DNA from: Blastomyces gilchristii SLH14081
Taxonomy: Eukaryota > Ascomycota > Eurotiomycetes > Onygenales > Ajellomycetaceae
Direction: 5' to 3'
DNA: 64,000 nucleotides
Assembly: GCF_000003855.2 (NCBI RefSeq)
Contig: NW_003101653.1
Span: 513,000 to 576,999, forward strand
The notes below the pieces were generated by a model that was not told where the DNA came from, made no database searches, and worked only from the letters and a program-made list of their open reading frames with translations. Positions 22,814 through 35,653 of the stretch are shown here, in pieces (positions within the stretch are counted from its first letter, which is position 1; each line of letters begins with the position of its first letter). A program made the position numbers and the translations under genes.

Positions 22814-25800
22814 ATGGATTCCAGAGAACGCCTTTCAGATCATTTAGCTGCAGATTTCACCTATAGTGGAAACGAGACATCGCGGGCAACGTCCCCAGGA
22901 GGGGAACCTGTTCGAATCAACGGAGTGGTACTTGAGGATCAGGTCAAAGAGGCACGAAATAGACCGAGGACGTATCCGTATTTTAAATATCTACCCTATC
23001 AAGTTGAGGATGAGAGTGAGAGACAGTGCAACTTGGAGGAAATCCTCAAGCACCTCTACATCGCAGTTGAATCGGGAGATTTCAATCCCGGGGCTGTACA
23101 CTGGACACGTGAACTGAAAGGATGGCTTTCTTTGAAGTTTGACCCGACAAGGGAGCAGCGGGTTAAATTGGTAAAATTTTATTACGAACTTTCTCTAGCG
23201 CCAGGAATCGACCCAAATGTGGCAGAGAGATTCGCTACCATGTTTATGCTTTTAACCAAGTAAGGAATATCTCTGTTTATGGATACTGCAATACCTTATA
23301 TGACTAACAAGATACAGGAGAAAGCATTACCTTCGACCAGTCAAGGATCTAATACTTGACTGGAAACCCCTGTACAGAGAAATCAAGGTGTTCGTTCTTC
23401 CTTCGCAATCTGGCTTGGTCCACTCCACAAACTTAAAGAGGAATATCAAGACCTTGACGAAACTCTGTGCCTTTGCTCAGCCCTATTTCGACCCCTTGGA
23501 GTTGCGGGCGATACTGGAGGAATTTCTCCCTCACTTCAGCGCTTCATTTACTGAAGGGGCATTCGTCGTTGCTGGCTTGATAAACTTGTTCCTGCCAACA
23601 GCTCCTGCCCCGGAAGATCGTGAAGATCTTCTCCCACAAGAGTACCTCCCAACTTACCTCCATCTTTGGTCCTTAATGAACCGATCTAGGACATTTGATG
23701 TAACTTTCATAGATCTCATATCGAGGATAGCACGCGATGCACTCCCCGCTAGCCATATTCCGTTCTCTGAGTTCGGAATCTTCACCTCTGAGCAAACATC
23801 ACTCGTGTTTACCGCAATTTTAAGACTACTGGAAATTCCCGTTGGACAAGCAACCTCAACTTACAGCAGTGCCGTTGACGCTTCATCAGGTCTGGGTATG
23901 ATGCTTGAACGGGACCATCGAAAACACCCATTTACCCATAATATCGCTCGATGGATAGTGATGTCACTATCGCCTGCATGTCTTGAATCCGAAGACTCTA
24001 TATTGTCCATGCTTGAGGGTTTGATAGAGGCGGTGGAGACTTTCTTCCACCCCTCGAATGCTGGCGGATGGTCGAAAGCATTGTCACAGCTTGTTTACTA
24101 CCTCGCGGACTTCTTTGTGATGCGGTGGAACATGGAGCATGACGAAGAAATGGAAGTCACACCAGAGCGCAGATTAAACGATGCCTTGAAACGACGTTTC
24201 GTCCTGTGCCTTCGGGAGGTCACTTTTATGGGAATATATTCCAAGCTCGGACTCGCAATGAACTTTGCGCTGTCCACCCTCCAAAGCTTGGCATATTTAG
24301 AACCGAACCTGATTTTACCTGGTGCCCTACAAAGAATTTACCCGTCTCTTCAGGGTTTGGTGGAAGTCCATAGGACAACCTCTTCCCTTCGATCTTTACA
24401 GGTTCTATCGCGGTTGATGGCGCGAACCAAGGGGTTCCGATGCCATATCACCACACTGCTGGGATTGGTCTTACCAGGAATTGATGCTAACGACCTGGAA
24501 AAGTCTTTGCATTCATTAGCTTTCATACAATCTGTTTGCTACAATATCCCTTTTGAAGATCTTACTCGAGATCGTGACGATGTGAACGGAAATATGCTGG
24601 CTGTTCAGTGGATAACTGGAGAGCTAGAAAGAATGGAAAATGAAGGAGCGTCTGTTGAGATGAATTATGATACAGAACTTACTAATGAAGAGGAAGAAAT
24701 GATCTTGCGGTCATCCACTACCCAATTTGGGGAATTCTTGTTATCCTTTCTCGGTAGAGTATTTACTCTTCTCGAAAATCTCCCAGACGCCGCTCGGGTT
24801 CGCAGCGGCTCTCCCGAGGAAAATGTCGTGAATACATTACCTGCTACCCTTTTGCCTCTACTTGCATCCCTTTCCCCAGAACTATATGATCAAGCGTTGA
24901 ACAAGATTGTGAATTTTGTTTCCGGTCATGTTATCCATCAAGCCCGAGATGCGATGGCATTTATATGCAACGCCGTTTGTAAAGTCAACCCTGAAAAAGC
25001 TCTGAAAGCTCTTGTTCCACTCTTAATACAATCTATTCGTACCGAGATAGATGAGAATGGTGCAGCCTCCACCAGGACTACTGGCTCAGACATTCTGCCA
25101 CGTGACCGCGGGTTGATCTGGAATGTTAGCATGCTGAGCATGTGTATCGTTCACGTCGGCTCTGCCGTTTTGAAATACAGGAAAGAACTCTTTGATATTG
25201 CCATCTACATGCAGCAGAAATGCAAGGGTATCCCTACTGTCCACGTGTCGAATTTTATCCATCATTTGCTTCTGAATCTTACAGTAACATATGTTATTGA
25301 CCATTCTCTGTACGAGCCGGATATCAAGGAAAGGGGAATTCAGGTAGAACAATGGGGACAGAGACAGGATCCAAACCACCTAACCATCAAATGGCATGTC
25401 CCACAACGAGAGGAACTTGAATTCGCAGTCGAGCTTTTCAAATCGCAGGCGGAGAACGCTCTAGATCAGCTTACTTCCCTTACATGTGAAACGCCAAATA
25501 TAAACCGAGATGGAAGTGGCAAAGAATGGTCCGATGAGGTGACGCGAAAGCTGGTTTTACTCAGGCTTATCATTTCTGGAATGTCTATATTGTTTGATAA
25601 CAAGGCAGCTTCAAAGGATACTAGTGGGCGGAACTGCTCCCTTGCGGATCTCGATGTCAGCATGCCTGATGCGAACGATCAATATTCCAATGAAGAAAGC
25701 GCTGAAGACGATTCTGCATTAGACGGCTCCGATGACTCTGCTGTACGACAAACATTCCAATATCCCACGGGATACCTCTTGAAAGAAGACGACTCACTCT

Positions 25801-28800
25801 ATACCGAAATCCATGACATTAGACGACGAGTTGGTGAAGTATTACATAACGTTCACCGGTTTCTGGTAGAAAAACAGGAAGATGATGTTTCGTGCTTCAC
25901 TCCGTTGTATACCGCCTATCGTTCATGGTTTGTGGATGTGGGGATAGAGAAATCAGCCCATGTTCTCGACCGGGTTACCAAACTTCTCGTGGCGGACTCC
26001 CAGCCATACAAAGTGAGCGGCCTTCGTAAAGATTACCCTCGGCCTCTACTTGTTCGTCGTGCGAACGTGTACCATGTGCAAAGGCTTCGGCATAATGCGG
26101 CCCCACGACCTCGATCCAAACTCGATGAGACGCTTCTATTTGACCTCGCTGAGTCGAGTATCTCGCTATACACTGATATAAGACGAAGCGCCCAAGGAGC
26201 CAGTGAATCTGCCCTCAAAGCAATTTGGGGATCAAGGTTACTTATTATTCCGACATTGATCAAAGCATTACAAAACGCCATCAAGACAAACGATTACCGC
26301 CGTTTAAAGGGTGCCATATACTCTATCCTCTACAGCAGCATTGCCAAACCCGTGGGCCGCCATTGGAAGTACGCTCCTGCCCTCATCAAAGCATTTATAG
26401 AAGCCAGCGCCGTTGACAAGCCGTCGATTCAAAGGCTTTGTTCCGGAGTTGTCTACCAGATTATGGACTACGGACGTCCACTGGAGCGAATGGCAGTGCT
26501 TGACCAAGGCATTATAAAATCTATCGCGCCAAAGAGCGACGTGCAAGCCATAGTCAATAATAAACGGGAAATTATTCAAAAGAAGCGAGCTTTGATAGAG
26601 CAGAAGAAGGCCGAGCTTTCAGAAGAGCTGACTGATATGGCACGTGTATCTCATTGGAAAATGGCCAGCAGGGCTGCGGCAATTGTGATTGGCATGGGCT
26701 TGAGATTTGATTACGTCGCAAGCGAGAACTTGGTAAATCTCATCATAATGGGATCTATCGACTCTCACCCGAGCCTGAGAGGCTTATACTCCCAAACCCT
26801 TGTTGCTCTGTTTACCATGGTAGACGTGAGGGCAGTCTGTAACCATAAGTATGAAGACTACATCATGGGTGTTCAACGTTTCCCTGCCAAAATCCAAGTC
26901 CCCACTCAACCATATAAGAGGGGTTGGACCGAAGAATACCTTGCAAGTTTTGCTAAACCCGAGGCGGAATACTATGTCGACCATGATTATCCTGGCTGGC
27001 TTGTTTGGGGAAAGACTATGCCAGCCTATAGATCCAATGTCAAGCAGGATATCGAGTACGACGAGCTTGAATGGAATGTTCGCAAACAAATGGGGAAACT
27101 ATGTACTCGCGAGTGGTTTAGCACGTTCTTCAAATATTTGAAGCAGGAACCAAGGGATGCCTACGCGGATAAATTTCGCATGTCAAGCGCCATGACGCTA
27201 CTCTATGTGTTCGAGCTCATGTTGAGAGATGAGCTAACAGCCGCGACGTTTGAGGAGATCAAAGAGGAGATCGCCCTTGTTTTTGAAGATGGAAGTGATA
27301 AGCATCAGCATCGTGCAACTGCAGAAATACTGGGAGCTCTTATCGGCTCTGTCACAGATACGAGCGTGGACAAACGAACTCTAGTATGGGAATACGCTTT
27401 TCCGATTGTTCGCCAAATATTTTCAGATGGTCTTACCCCAGAAAATTCCGGATATTGGACAACCTTTTTGCATATGGTAATGCAATGTAGAGATCCGCGT
27501 CGCCTATGGCCTCTCGTGGATTGGTTGACTAGCTTCCGACTAGATATGAACTCAAATGCGGCGTTTAAGGAAAGCTCGAAAATCAACTTACTTCATCAAT
27601 GCATCCTGGACTTCGGTTGGCACTTCCAATTAGAGAAGTCGATTGTTGCTGATTTCCTTGCCCATCTTGATCATCCTTATAAAGGAGTTCGTGAAGCGAT
27701 GGGTCATACCCTGGGAGCGATATACCGAACTAGGTATCACGAGTCATATGCTGATATAGACCAGCTGATTCAGGCGCAAAAAGAAGCCTCATCCATTGGC
27801 AGCCATCCATACAAGCCCACCAAGGAATTTGCAGACACAGTGGTCGATATATTCAACCGGCTGGAAAAATGGCGCCATGAAAGATCTCCTGGCCAGCAAA
27901 CTCCATCTTCATATACTTCGGGAAGCAAAACCGTTCTTCTCTGGCTAGATTCCACATTGTCATCACACGAATGCACTCAGCTTCTCCAGTTCTTTCCAGG
28001 CACTTTTACGGAAGAACTTTTGCATATGATGGACGTCAAAGAGGATCAGGAATTACAGAGGCTCGCATACCATGTCTTCCGCCACCTTTCGAATGTTCCT
28101 CATCCTTCTGGAGATGATTCCGAGTTCGTGGAAGCTTTGACACGTATCGGCCTTACGTCTCCTTCGTGGCATCAACGTCTTCGCGTCATGATTAACATCC
28201 AAATCATGTATTTCCGCCGTCTTTTCCTGTTGCCAAAAGCTGACCGTGACAAGCTTTTCGATTGCATTGCCTGCATGCTCGAGGATACTCAACCTGAAGT
28301 CCGGTCTGGCGCTTCTGCAACGCTTTCTGGCATGATCCGCTGCTCTCCCGCGCGATTACGCACCGATATGGTACTCAAATTACGCGACCGGTTCACAAAA
28401 GCACTTGTCGACAATCCACTCCCGAAGAAACCTCGTCGTCTTGGCTCCGGTGTGTCTTCAGGTGTTTCCACTGGCGCGAGCACTCCTAACCCTGAGCATA
28501 CCCGGCTTGTTCTCACAAGGCATGCGGCAGTCCTTGGATTAGGGGCCCTCATACAAGCTTTCCCCTACGCTAGTCCTCCGCCACAGTGGATGCCGGGGGT
28601 TTTAATCACCCTGAGCAACAAAGCCGCAGGTGATCCAGGAATCGTTGGGCAGGGTGTGAAGTCTATCATCAGTGAGTTCAAGAAAACGAGGCAAGACACC
28701 TGGCATATCGATGTCAAGGTAAGTTAATCCTGCTCAGCTGACCTTTGAAAGAATTCAATAACTGGCTAACAATTCTTAATCAGGCTTTCGAACCAGACCA

Positions 28801-28846
28801 AGTCGAAGACCTTGCGGGTGTCCTATGGAAGAGCTATTTTGCCTAA
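22814..28846 (+). CDS. BLM10: Proteasome activator Blm10/PA200
   Basis: Blm10 is a giant HEAT-repeat protein that caps the 20S core particle and opens its gate for ATP-independent peptide degradation and proteasome assembly. Three exons are inferred: 22814-23259, 23318-28718 and 28784-28846, giving about 1,969 residues, close to the usual fungal length. Conserved N-terminal segments include RPRTYPYFKYLPY (about residue 50). A long helical-repeat body follows, and the C-terminal region near EVRSGASATLSGMIRC matches the conserved end domain. The last three residues are Y-F-A, occupying the HbYX position that docks between alpha subunits; yeast Blm10 and human PA200 end Y-Y-A. The tiny last exon supplies this tail. 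An acidic disordered insert lies around residues 755-790 (ADLDVSMPDANDQ, EESAEDDSALDGSDD). Confidence 0.93.
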
Positions 28847-29486
28847 GCTCTATAGTGAGAGTTGCGCATGAATCCCTGTGTAGTAATTCCAGACCTGGTT
28901 CCTTTTATTTAATTCAACGTACCGTTGGAAAATACTGGACATTCACTTCACCCTTTTAACACGGTTTGGCGTTTGAGAATTGATATATGATATTACATTA
29001 TGGTTGGATCGGGAATTAGAGATTCGCTGGGCCTTGATCATTCCGATACTTTCTACGCATATTATTGCTTGTTTTCAAAAACTCCCTTTGGGTATCTATT
29101 TGTCTATACTAGATGTATACGCCACCCTCATTAATTTCACCACTAGGTCCTCTCTAGTGATTTAATCTGACAATAATGGTGCTTGGGGAAGAATATTTTA
29201 CTGTTTTCTACAATGAGCTTAGTCGTCATGCATTTCCTTGGCACGACTCTTGGCCTTCTGGATCCATGGATTACGAGGTGAATCACGTGACATGTAGACA
29301 TCTTCGGAGTGCTTGGACCGCTTGGGTTGGTCGTGAGCTCGCTCGACATCAACCCGCGTCTGCCCTTCATTCTTTTCTTCTCTTTCCTTTCAAGAGATAT
29401 TGTCCTGCTGCTATTTTTTTTTTTTTACCTTGAGTGCGGTTTTTCTGGATTGGTGAGATAGCCGACCCCAGGCAACTTCTACCATT
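28847..29486. other. Intergenic region, BLM10 3' end and VPH1 promoter
   Basis: AT-richer spacer with a T14 run near 29415-29428, just upstream of the VPH1 leader. No gene was found. Confidence 0.5.
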
Positions 29487-32341
29487 ATGGGGGTTCCTCA
29501 AGATACGCTCTTCCGCTCGGCGGACATGAGCCTTACCCAGCTATATATCGCGAACGAAATCGGTCGGGAGGTCGTCAGTGCCTTGGGCGAAATTGGGCAG
29601 GTCCAGTTTCGTGATGTGGGTCGATCCCGGATGCTGAGAGTTTCTGAATGCTGACTTGTAGCTGACCTTGGAACTCCTTGCTATAGTTAAACCCTGATAC
29701 CACTGCATTCCAGCGGACATTTACGAACGAGATCCGGAGACTCGATAACGTCGAGAGGCAACTGCGTACGTCCTATGCTCGGAAGATGCGTGAAACATAC
29801 CGTGCTGACTTTGGTTGGATTGTTGTAGGATACTTTCACTCCCAGCTCGAAAAGGCAGGAATCCCGATGAGGCCATCCTCCGAGTTTTCTAACACTTTAG
29901 CTGCCCCCATGGCCTCTGAAATCGACGAACTGGCTGATCGAAGTGAGAGTCTCGAGCAACGAGTCGCGTCGCTGAACGAGAGCTATGAAACCTTGCGGAA
30001 ACGGGAAATTGAACTAGTCGAATGGCGATGGGTCTTGAGGGAGGCTGGTGGATTTTTTGATCGGGTTCGTTCCTTTCTTAACTTATTTCATGATATTACT
30101 TCCGGTTATGGCGGTTAACCCCGTACTAGGCCCACGGTCACACGGAAGAGATCCGCCAGTCGTTTGAGAACGACGAGGCTCCCCTTCTTCGAGACGCCGA
30201 GCAGCAACCCACAAGAGGCCAGAACGGTGATCTTGAAAATCAACAGGCCTTCTCAGTGATGAATATTGGCTTTGTCGCCGGTGTTATTCCGAGAGATCGA
30301 ATCGCGGCGTTTGAGCGAATTCTGTGGCGCACTCTGCGTGGAAACCTCTACATGAACCAATCGGAAATCCCAGAGGCTATAATAGATCCGTCCAATAACG
30401 AAGAAATTCACAAGAACGTCTTTGTGATATTTGCCCACGGAAAAGAAATAATTGCAAAGATCAGGAAAATTTCCGAGTCCCTTGGAGCCAACTTGTACAA
30501 TGTGGATGAAAACAGCGAACTTCGGCGAGATCAGATTCACGAGGTTAATACTAGACTAGGCGATGTGGGCAGTTTTCTGCGTAATACGAAAAACACATTG
30601 GATGCCGAATTAACTCAGATTGCGCGCTCCCTTGCTGCTTGGATGATCATTGTCAAGAAGGAGAAGGCAACCTATCACACACTCAACAAGTTTTCCTACG
30701 ATCAAGCTAGGAAGACGCTTATTGCTGAAGCTTGGTGCCCTACTAATTCTCTTCCACTTATCAAGACAACGTTGCAGGACGTCAACGATCGTGCCGGATT
30801 GTCTGTGCCCACAATTGTCAACCAGATTCGGACCAATAAGACTCCTCCGACCTATATCAAAACAAACAGATTCACAGAGGGTTTCCAAGTTATCATCAAC
30901 GCCTACGGGACGGCTAAATATGGAGAGGTCAACCCCGGTCTTCCTACGATCATCACGTTCCCGTTCCTCTTTGCGGTTATGTTTGGTGATTTCGGTCACG
31001 GGATGCTCATGACGATGGTTGCTACTGGCATGATTCTTTTCGAAAGAAAATTGCTGAAAACGAAGTTGGATGAGCTCATGGGTATGGCTTTCTATGGTCG
31101 ATACATCATGCTTATGATGGGTGTCTTCTCGATGTACACTGGTTTGATATACAATGATATCTTCTCCAGGTCCATGGAAATCTTTCCAAGCGCGTGGAAG
31201 TGGCCGGAACATTTTAACCAAGGCGACACTGTCACCGCTGACCTCAAAGGCAGTTATAGATATCCTTTTGGCCTTGACTGGGCGTGGCATGGAACCGAGA
31301 ACGACCTACTTTTCGCCAACAGCTTCAAAATGAAGTTGAGTATCCTCCTGGGTTGGTCGCACATGACATATTCCCTGTGCCTATCCTATATCAACGGCCG
31401 CCATTTCAAAAGACCCATAGAAATTTGGGGTAATTTCGTCCCCGGAATGATTTTCTTCCAGTCTATTTTTGGCTATTTGTCTTTCACCATAATATACAAG
31501 TGGTGTGTGGACTGGAACGCTCGTGGCCAGCAGCCCCCTGGCTTGTTAAATATGCTCATTTTCATGTTCCTCAAACCCGGCACTGTTGAGGAACAATTAT
31601 ACCCAGGGCAAGCAGCTGTGCAAGTCATTCTTCTTCTTATTGCTGTGATTCAGATTCCGATCCTTCTCTTTTTGAAACCATTTTACCTTCGATGGGAGCA
31701 TAATCGTGCCCGTGCACTTGGATATAGAGGCCTCGGAGAAACTGCTCGTGTGAGTGCCCTGGATGGTGAGGAGAATGAGGACAGTCGTGTTTCTGGTGAC
31801 GGGCGGAACAGCCTGGCCAGTGATGCGGACGGTATGGCGATGATTACCCAAGGCATAGGAGAGGAGGAGCAAGAGGAATTTGAGTTTTCTGAGGAGATGA
31901 TTCACCAAGTCATTCATACTATCGGTAAGTAATATTGTATCTTCGGCATCATCCACCCTAGACATTTTCATCGGGTCGTTAACGTTGCTCTTCCTTTTAG
32001 AGTTCTGTCTCAACTGCGTTTCACATACCGCATCGTACCTCCGACTATGGGCCCTCTCCCTCGCCCATCAACAGCTTTCTGTAGTCTTGTGGACTATGAC
32101 GATTGGTGGCGCTTTCGCACAGAACTCTAACGTCATGAGAGTGATCATGATCATTGTCACCTTTTACATGTGGTTCACTTTGACTTTTGCGATTCTTTGC
32201 GTTATGGAGGGCACTAGCGCTATGCTACATTCCCTTAGGTTGCACTGGGTCGAGGCCATGAGCAAGCATTTCATTGGTGATGGAATACCGTTCCTAGCAT
32301 TTAGCTTCAAGACCCTCCTAGAAGAGGAGCCGGTAGATTAG
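29487..32341 (+). CDS. VPH1: V-type proton ATPase 116-kDa subunit a
   Basis: This is the membrane (Vo) subunit a of the vacuolar ATPase. It carries the proton half-channels next to the c-ring and a cytosolic N-terminal stator domain. Five exons are inferred: 29487-29615, 29687-29765, 29829-30064, 30130-31924 and 32001-32341, about 859 residues, the normal length. The start gives the conserved [13 protein letters not shown], followed by [16 protein letters not shown] across intron 1. Membrane segments begin after about residue 400 ([17 protein letters not shown]). The essential channel arginines are present: R761 in [12 protein letters not shown] (yeast R735) and R826 in [11 protein letters not shown] (yeast R799), with H823 nearby. 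An acidic loop rich in Glu (about residues 690-740) precedes the last exon. There is one such gene in the window; a second isoform (Stv1-like) cannot be excluded elsewhere. Confidence 0.94.
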
Positions 32342-33252
32342 GCAGGGTTTATCTCTCCGTACTGTTTATGTGCAGCTGGCTGTAATAATTTTCTTACATC
32401 TTTGGCTTCATCCACACTTCGTACATATTCTCTTTAGCTCTGTCTTGTACCATACCCAACGTGACATTTTAGATAAAGTCTTGATCTCCAGCTGGTTTTG
32501 TTGACTTGGCTTGCTTTGTGGCTGCAAGTTGCTCCACGGGGCTGATTCTAAGGTCAACATTGTCGCCCACTAATCTCCATCAAAGAAACAACCAGACAGA
32601 ATCAGAAAACAAGGTAAGGCGGCAACCATTTATTCTTCAGTCGCACTTGAGGCACATGCCATAACCTCAAAATGCAAGAGGTTTATTTCGTCTCACAGAT
32701 TATATAGATATCCTTCTTCTAAGTATACATATGATTAAAAACCTAGCTATCAAACCAGCACGCTCGCTTGTGAAAATGCTAACTGGAGATAGATGTGACA
32801 TGAGTCTGCTGAATTACCATTAATCAGCTCATTCAAGTTAAATGAAGGTACATTCATCTTCCCTCAATCAACTGCTAAAGGGTTAATAAGGTTCTAACAG
32901 CTTTACTACTGATCAAATAACCTAAAGACCTTATTCACGTTCTAACCAATATAAACAGAGTGTTTGGTCGTAGGTTAAGTAACAACAGGAGGATGTAAAA
33001 TGTCACAGCAAAAACACTTACATATTCCACAGTATGCCACAATGACCACCCTGCACAGTTGTACTATTGGTGGAGCTGGCATAATTTTTCAATTGTAATG
33101 TACGAGGAGAATACAACATAGCCAATTAAAGTCTTAAGTGACTGACTGACCTGACCGGCCTGCGCTTAACCCAGCAGCTTCGTAGAAACCCCCGCTTGAA
33201 ACCCTCAAAAGCAGCAAACTCTGAGGGGTCATCATCGTCCACCTCTCCTCCA
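32342..33252. other. Intergenic region
   Basis: Pyrimidine-rich 3' flank of VPH1, then AT-richer sequence without a supported frame. No repeat or RNA gene was seen. Confidence 0.5.
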
Positions 33253-34161
33253 ATGTTGCGTGATCTGGTCTCCTCGAAAGACGGCGAAATTTCGGTCTAC
33301 ACATTTACAAACAGGTCGCTACCTGGCGTGCTGGGCGACCCAGATATTCAGCTCCGCGTCTCAGGCCGCCCGGAATCTTCTGCTATAAGTCATGGCCGGA
33401 TGCTTGCGGCGTACGTTACTCCGTCTACCCTCCGATGCATCAATCGACGAGGCGAGGTGATGTGGCATTACCAGTTTGCAAATGGGCCTGAAGGATACAT
33501 GCGTTACATAGCAGAAGCGGAATTCTCTTTTGACGGGAGGGTGCTATGGCTCTATAAACCGGACTGCGGAATTTTGGGGGAGGGGGGGAATCATACCGAC
33601 AAGCTTCTTGCTATCAATGCGTCTATAGGCTCCGTCATCTCTCAGGTGGATTTGGGAAGCACGGGACATGGGGCGCGATTTGTTGCCCATCCAAATAACC
33701 CATTTGTGCTTCTGGATGTTGGAGAGGTTCAAGATGGATCACCGCTATACATGTTCTATTTGGACGAGGCTGAATCTATCCAGCTATAATGTCATTGGTG
33801 CGAAGGCCACCGCTTACTTGACCTCTCTCTTGATGGGGCACGATGTGTGAGCGTTGATGAGATGCACAACCGTGCTGTTCTCCATTCCCTCCGCGATGGA
33901 CAAACTCTGGGCGCAATTGGGGTAGAAGAATTCGACCAGGACGCTTGCTATATCGAGACGAATCCAGGTGGCTACTTGGATGCTAACTTGGCAATAATCA
34001 ACGTTAGAGGCGAGAGCGAGGGTTCTGGTGAATCGAGTGTAGATGAGGAATGGAACCAGCTCGTTCTAGTCGACTTACATAGCATGAAAGCGATTAGGCC
34101 AATTGGGCCCCGAACTCTTTTACCTGGCGCTGGACTGTTTGTAAACTCAAGGACGTATTGA
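33253..34161 (+). pseudogene. Beta-propeller-like protein gene broken by an in-frame stop
   Basis: From ATG 33253 the frame runs to TAA at 33787-33789 and then continues in the same frame, still coding-like, to TGA at 34159-34161. Phrases recur as in WD-type propellers: FSFDGRVLWLYKPD before the stop, and LLDLSLDGARCVSVDEM shortly after it. Continuity of pattern on both sides, plus the lack of an intron solution that keeps the downstream frame, suggests a nonsense mutation rather than two genes. The frame can even be followed past 34161 for about 25 residues, so the true end may be later. Codon use resembles neighbouring host genes and there is no transposon-type decay. Alternatives are a sequencing error or a truncated but functional 178-residue protein. 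I do not recognise a named family. Confidence 0.6.
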
Positions 34162-34616
34162 GGAAATTCCTGGAACTGGCACGAAATCAGAGGCCTAACT
34201 CTAATCAATCCGACCAGCTCCTGGGTTGTTACCCCCGTAAGAAATAAATACAAACATTTTTAATTAATTTTTCGATACAACATCCCTTGTATGTCAATAA
34301 CAAGGCTCTTGCAAGATGAGGATGCGTCCTTTTTAATAAATTCTTTACAGTGGACCGGTATATAACTATCTGGCTAGTCATGGTTGTTAGTTGCCACATG
34401 TAACTATACTTCGTATTCCAACCCCACATTTTGATAGTGTCCGGACATAAGTCCTCACGCAAGTTGCGACAAATAAATAACTAGCGTCTGCAGATGAGTT
34501 GTTGTGCGACCAAAAGCCGTTTAAAACAATACCCTGGCGTTCACCCAATATTGGGACGGATATATGACTTGAGGGTCACGCTTTACGCATAGTTCTCAGA
34601 TAGGATTTCTAAAAGA
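34162..34616. other. Intergenic region upstream of the dehydrogenase
   Basis: AT-rich spacer. About 25 codons past the preceding TGA still look coding in the same frame, after which nothing is recognisable. The last about 100 bp are presumably promoter. Confidence 0.45.
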
Positions 34617-35653
34617 ATGGCGGCCTCCCTTTTCGATCTTACAGGGAAGACAGCACTGGTGACAGGCGCCACAAGAGGGATTGGCCAGGCTATGGCGATT
34701 GCCCTGGCGGAGGCGGGAGCAGACGTTATCCTAATTAGGGTACGCAAGAGACGTCGCTGGCATGAGATTACTTCGATTTAAAAACTGAAATGACAATTTT
34801 GACAAGCAAACCACCCACAGGGCTCTTCTCCAGACACGACCACAAGAGCAGCCATCGAGAAAACAGGCCGGAAATGCCACAGCTACCAGTGCAACCTGGC
34901 CGATAAAGCCGCTGTAGCTCGTCTCATTCCAGCAGTTACCGCCGAGCACAAAGCTATCAATATCCTTGTCAACGCGGCGGGGATTCAGCGCCGGTGCGAA
35001 GCCGAAAACTTCCCGCAGGAGGCATATGAAGAGGTCATGCAGGTTAATCTCAATGCGCCGTTTACACTCTGTAGGGATATGGGCAAATATTGGATCGAAA
35101 ATAACATGCGCGGTTGCAAGATTATTAATGTGGCCAGCGTGTGCACGTTCTTTGGGGGCGTGAAAGTACTAGCGTACTCGATGAGCAAAGGGGGCATAGG
35201 ACAGTTGACGAAGGCGTTGAGTAATGAGTGGGCTTCGAAGGGGATTAATGTAAATGCAATCGCGCCAGGGTAAGATATATTTGGCCATTCGTTTCCCTAC
35301 TTGAATGCGTTGATTTTATGTACTGTTTTATGCCTCCTTCTATCGCTCCTTTACTGATGAAGATCTCGACTTTTGTGTATCCTGATAGCTACATTGCAAC
35401 AGACATGAATCGGGACACAGTAACTGGCGACCCAGCGTATCTAAAGAGCATCACAGACAGGATTCCTGCAGGGCACTGGGGGAAACCAGAAGATCTGAAG
35501 GGCCCTGTTGTCTTTCTGGCTAGTGAAGCTAGTTCCTATGTCAGCGGAGAGATTTTGACGGTATGTTTCTTTTTGATAAGGGGGGATATCACCCTCTGAC
35601 TATGGATTCTACTAACTGGGAGTTAGGTTGATGGCGGTTTCTGTGGGCGTTGA
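34617..35653 (+). CDS. Short-chain dehydrogenase, KduD-like (2-deoxy-D-gluconate 3-dehydrogenase type)
   Basis: A classical NAD(P)-dependent SDR of about 256 residues in four exons: 34617-34739, 34821-35269, 35389-35560 and 35627-35653. The cofactor motif TGATRGIG spans residues 16-23 and NAAG 92-95. The catalytic tetrad is complete: N117, S147, Y160 and K164 (YSMSK). After the active site come APGYIATDMN and the C-terminal VDGG, which are typical of the 2-deoxy-D-gluconate/5-keto-4-deoxyuronate reductase group in pectin and uronate breakdown. Substrate is inferred from family resemblance only. No signal peptide is present, so it is probably cytosolic. The gene stands alone, with no sugar-acid cluster visible beside it. 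Confidence 0.9.
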
